The position numbers and the translations under genes are program-made. This document shows, one piece after another, positions 29,689 through 31,687 of a stretch of 31,687 bases of DNA. The stretch is from Halovivax sp. GTDB taxonomy: Archaea; Halobacteriota; Halobacteria; Halobacteriales; Natrialbaceae. How positions within the stretch are numbered: position 1 is the stretch's first letter; each line of letters begins with the position of its first letter. The DNA lies in assembly GCA_007119345.1 (NCBI GenBank), contig SKPV01000174.1, positions 1 to 31,687 on the forward strand. The letters run 5' to 3'. Below the pieces are notes generated by a model, which was given only the letters and a program-made list of their open reading frames with translations, searched no databases and was not told where the DNA came from.

Positions 29689-30431
29689 CGGTCGTCCTGA
29701 AACTCGGCGGCAGCGTGATCACCGAGAAGGACCGCCCCGAGACGCTCGACGGCGAGGCGCTCGACGCGGCGGCCGACTCGATCGCGGCCGCGATCGACGC
29801 GGACGACGCCGACGGACTCGTCGTCGTCCACGGCGGCGGCAGTTTCGGCCACCACCACGCGAGCGAGCGCGGGGTGAGCACGACCGCCGGCACGCGGGAG
29901 ATCGACGCCGTCCACGCGATCCACGGCGCGATGACGACGCTGAACCGATTCGTCCTCGACCGGCTGATCGACCGGGGGGTCCCGGCGGTTCCGGTGCATC
30001 CGCTCTCCGCCGGTCACCGCTCGGCCGACGGGACCCTCTCGCTTCCGACCGGCCAGGTCGCGGCGCTGCTCGAAGAAGGGTTCGTGCCCGTCCTGCACGG
30101 CGATCTCGTCGCTCACGAGGGGGCGGGAACGACCGTCGTTAGCGGCGACGAGCTGGTCGTCGAGCTGGCGGACGCCCTCGGCGCCGGACGGGTCGGGCTC
30201 TGCTCGACGGTGCCGGGCGTGCTGGACGCGGACGATCGGGTCGTCGATCGGATCGAACGCTACGAGGACGTGGCGACGCTCCTCGGCGAGAGCGACGCGA
30301 CCGACGTGACGGGCGGGATGGCGGCGAAGGTTCGCGCGCTCTGCGAGCTGAACGCGGAAGCCGGAATCTTCGGCGTGGACCAGTTGGACGGATTCTTCGC
30401 GGGCGAGGGTCCAGGAACGACGGTATCCTGA
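29685..30431 (+). CDS. Isopentenyl phosphate kinase
   Basis: A 248-aa amino-acid-kinase-fold enzyme converting isopentenyl phosphate to isopentenyl diphosphate, the last step of the archaeal alternative mevalonate route. VVLKLGGSVITEK is at the start and VVVHGGGSFGHHHASERG follows, where the His after SFG (H56) is the family's substrate-binding histidine. VSGDELVVELADALG and a C-terminal VTGGMAAKVRALCE complete the fold. ATG 29685 overlaps the mvk stop, so two steps of the same pathway are cotranscribed; an overlong alternative frame from 28779 is a shadow of mvk. It is convergent with the next gene. Confidence 0.96.
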   Translation: MTVVLKLGGSVITEKDRPETLDGEALDAAADSIAAAIDADDADGLVVVHGGGSFGHHHASERGVSTTAGTREIDAVHAIHGAMTTLNRFVLDRLIDRGVPAVPVHPLSAGHRSADGTLSLPTGQVAALLEEGFVPVLHGDLVAHEGAGTTVVSGDELVVELADALGAGRVGLCSTVPGVLDADDRVVDRIERYEDVATLLGESDATDVTGGMAAKVRALCELNAEAGIFGVDQLDGFFAGEGPGTTVS

Positions 30432-30473
30432 TCGACCCGCGGTTCGACCGACGAAACCGCGTCCCCCGGATCT

Positions 30474-30998
30474 TCATTCGTCGGGTTCGACCGCCCCTCG
30501 TTCGACCACCTCCGACGTCTCCTCGTAGCGTTTCGCCAGCCCGACGTAGTGGTCGCCGGCCCCGCTCCATGGCGAGTCCTCGACTTCCTTGATCACTTCG
30601 GCGGGCGTCCCGGCGACGAGCACCGACGCCGGCACCTCGGTTCCCTCGGTGACGAGACTGTTGGCCCCGACGAGGCTCTCTCGACCGATCGTGGATCGGT
30701 CGAGCACGACCGCGCCCATCCCCACCATCGCCCGCTCGCCGACGGTCGCGCCGTGGACGATGGCGTTGTGCCCGACGGTCGCGTACGGACCGATCTCGCT
30801 TCCCTCGTGGATCGTGGCGTTGTCCTGGACGTTCGCGCCCTCGCGGACGACGATCCGACCGTTGTCCCCGCGCAGGACGGTGCCGGGCCAGACGCTCGCG
30901 TCGGTCTCGATCGTGACCTCGCCGACGACGACCGCGCTCTCGTCGACGTAGGCGGACTCGGCGATCTCCGGTTTCGCGCCGTCGAACGATCTGATCAT
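30474..30998 (-). CDS. Gamma-carbonic-anhydrase-like left-handed beta-helix protein
   Basis: A 174-aa hexapeptide-repeat protein forming a left-handed beta-helix trimer. The three zinc/iron-binding histidines of the gamma class fit H64 (ATIHEG), H77 and H82 (VGHNAIVHG). The CA-family Arg-Asp pair appears in VLRGDNG. It lacks the acidic loop of the Methanosarcina Cam enzyme, so carbonic anhydrase activity is plausible but unproven; many relatives (YrdA/PaaY-like) have unclear function. I chose ATG 30998, where the family N terminus begins, over an upstream in-frame start at 31046. Confidence 0.88.
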   Translation of the reverse strand: MIRSFDGAKPEIAESAYVDESAVVVGEVTIETDASVWPGTVLRGDNGRIVVREGANVQDNATIHEGSEIGPYATVGHNAIVHGATVGERAMVGMGAVVLDRSTIGRESLVGANSLVTEGTEVPASVLVAGTPAEVIKEVEDSPWSGAGDHYVGLAKRYEETSEVVERGAVEPDE

Positions 30999-31103
30999 AC
31001 CGGCGAGAGGGCGCGCGAGGGCCCTAACTGTTGGGCTCGCGGTCACCGTCCCGGGACGGCTCGCCGGTGCCGTCGACCGAGTTCGCGACGACCAACCCGC
31101 TGC

Positions 31104-31110
31104 GTTTATA
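31104..31110 (+). promoter_or_regulatory. TATA box upstream of the RNase J gene
   Basis: GTTTATA implies a transcription start near 31135, which would leave an unusually long leader of about 160 nt before ATG 31296. A weaker TATA-like site (CGTATAG near 31188) would shorten it. Confidence 0.45.
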
Positions 31111-31161
31111 CCGAGCGGGTGTGTAGGCTACCGTAGCGAAACCCGCGGGCAAGTGCGATCG

Positions 31162-31182
31162 GGCCACGGCGGTGCCGTGGTC
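31162..31182 (+). other. Strong hairpin in the RNase J leader
   Basis: GGCCACGGC (31162-31170) pairs with GCCGTGGTC (31174-31182) over 9 bp including one G-U, around a 3-nt loop. It lies between the TATA box and the RNase J start codon. Further on, GGGAGTCCGC occurs twice (near 31238 and 31259). Confidence 0.6.
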
Positions 31183-31295
31183 GGGGTCGTATAGCGGGAG
31201 GCCGACGCGCTGCAAGACGCCGGGGCCGTACGAACCGGGAGTCCGCGGACCGTTTCGATGGGAGTCCGCCAAGGGCGGCTTTCAGTGCTACGACA

Positions 31296-31687
31296 ATGGA
31301 AATCGAAATCGCAACAATCGGCGGCTACGAGGAAGTCGGGCGGCAGATGACCGCCGTCCGCGCGGGTAACGACGTGGTCATCTTCGACATGGGGCTGAAC
31401 CTGTCGCAGGTGCTGATCCACGACAACGTCGAGACCGAACGGATGCACAGTCTCGATCTGATCGACATGGGCGCGATCCCGGACGATCGCGTCATGTCCG
31501 ATCTGGAGGGCGACGTCCAGGCGATCGTGCCGACCCACGGCCACCTGGACCACATCGGCGCCATCTCGAAGCTGGCCCACCGGTACAACGCGCCGGTCGT
31601 GGCGACGCCGTTCACGATCGAGCTCGTCAAACAGCAGATCGAGAGCGAACAGAAGTTCGGCGTCGAGAACGACCTGATCAAGATGGA
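31296..31687 (+). CDS. RNase J-type beta-CASP nuclease, N-terminal part (runs off the window)
   Basis: The first 130 residues of a metallo-beta-lactamase-fold ribonuclease. MEIEIATIGGYEEVGRQMTAV is followed by the zinc motif HxHxDH in PTHGHLDHIGA at about residues 90-97. Archaeal RNase J enzymes are 5'-to-3' exonucleases in RNA decay and processing. The 3' part lies outside the window, so the beta-CASP domain cannot be checked. Position after the isoprenoid kinases matches the order seen in haloarchaea, where prenyl transferase genes usually follow. Confidence 0.9.
   Translation, partial: MEIEIATIGGYEEVGRQMTAVRAGNDVVIFDMGLNLSQVLIHDNVETERMHSLDLIDMGAIPDDRVMSDLEGDVQAIVPTHGHLDHIGAISKLAHRYNAPVVATPFTIELVKQQIESEQKFGVENDLIKM

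Overview
The window is chromosomal DNA of a haloarchaeon (class Halobacteria). The signs are very high GC, strongly acidic proteins, archaeal ribosomal and RNA polymerase subunits (Rpo3, Rpo6, Rpo10), PriS primase with a GINS subunit, a Bat/HTH-10 regulator, isopentenyl phosphate kinase, and AT-rich TATA elements about 27 bp before start codons, as expected for leaderless transcripts. Genus and species cannot be told from the sequence.

Layout. 1-8.5 kb is housekeeping: the 3' end of a Cdc48-type AAA ATPase, a 1-Cys Bcp peroxiredoxin, a priS-gins51 replication operon, a GNAT acetyltransferase, archease, a DoxX-type membrane protein, the RtcB RNA ligase (served by archease) and a small acidic protein. 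8.5-9.2 kb holds an HTH-10 regulator. 9317-13405 is an AT-richer inserted element. It has 37-bp imperfect terminal inverted repeats, a possible 4-bp target duplication, a decayed DDE (YREK-type) transposase and an intact sulfatase-family gene as passenger. moaA follows.

14.6-21.9 kb is a head-to-head inverted duplication of a three-gene membrane module (DUF4129 protein, DUF58 protein, small membrane protein). The two copies diverge from one spacer that carries three 30-bp tandem repeats. No MoxR ATPase lies in the window.

22.0-28.4 kb is the conserved archaeal translation/transcription block: tRNA-Ser(GCT), rps13, rps4, rps11, rpo3, tRNA-Leu(CAG), rpl18e, rpl13, rps9, rpo10, rpo6, eno, rps2. 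A 42-aa membrane protein, mevalonate kinase and isopentenyl phosphate kinase come next, then a convergent gamma-carbonic-anhydrase-like gene and the start of an RNase J-type beta-CASP nuclease.

Between-gene DNA is unusually rich in short direct duplications. Tandem arrays of 21, 22, 30 and 38 bp occur, and three protein genes (cdc48, gins51, archease) and one tRNA gene have their own 3' ends copied just downstream. The most notable items are the passenger-carrying element, the mirrored DUF4129/DUF58 modules with their repeat-bearing shared regulatory region, and the 3'-end duplications.
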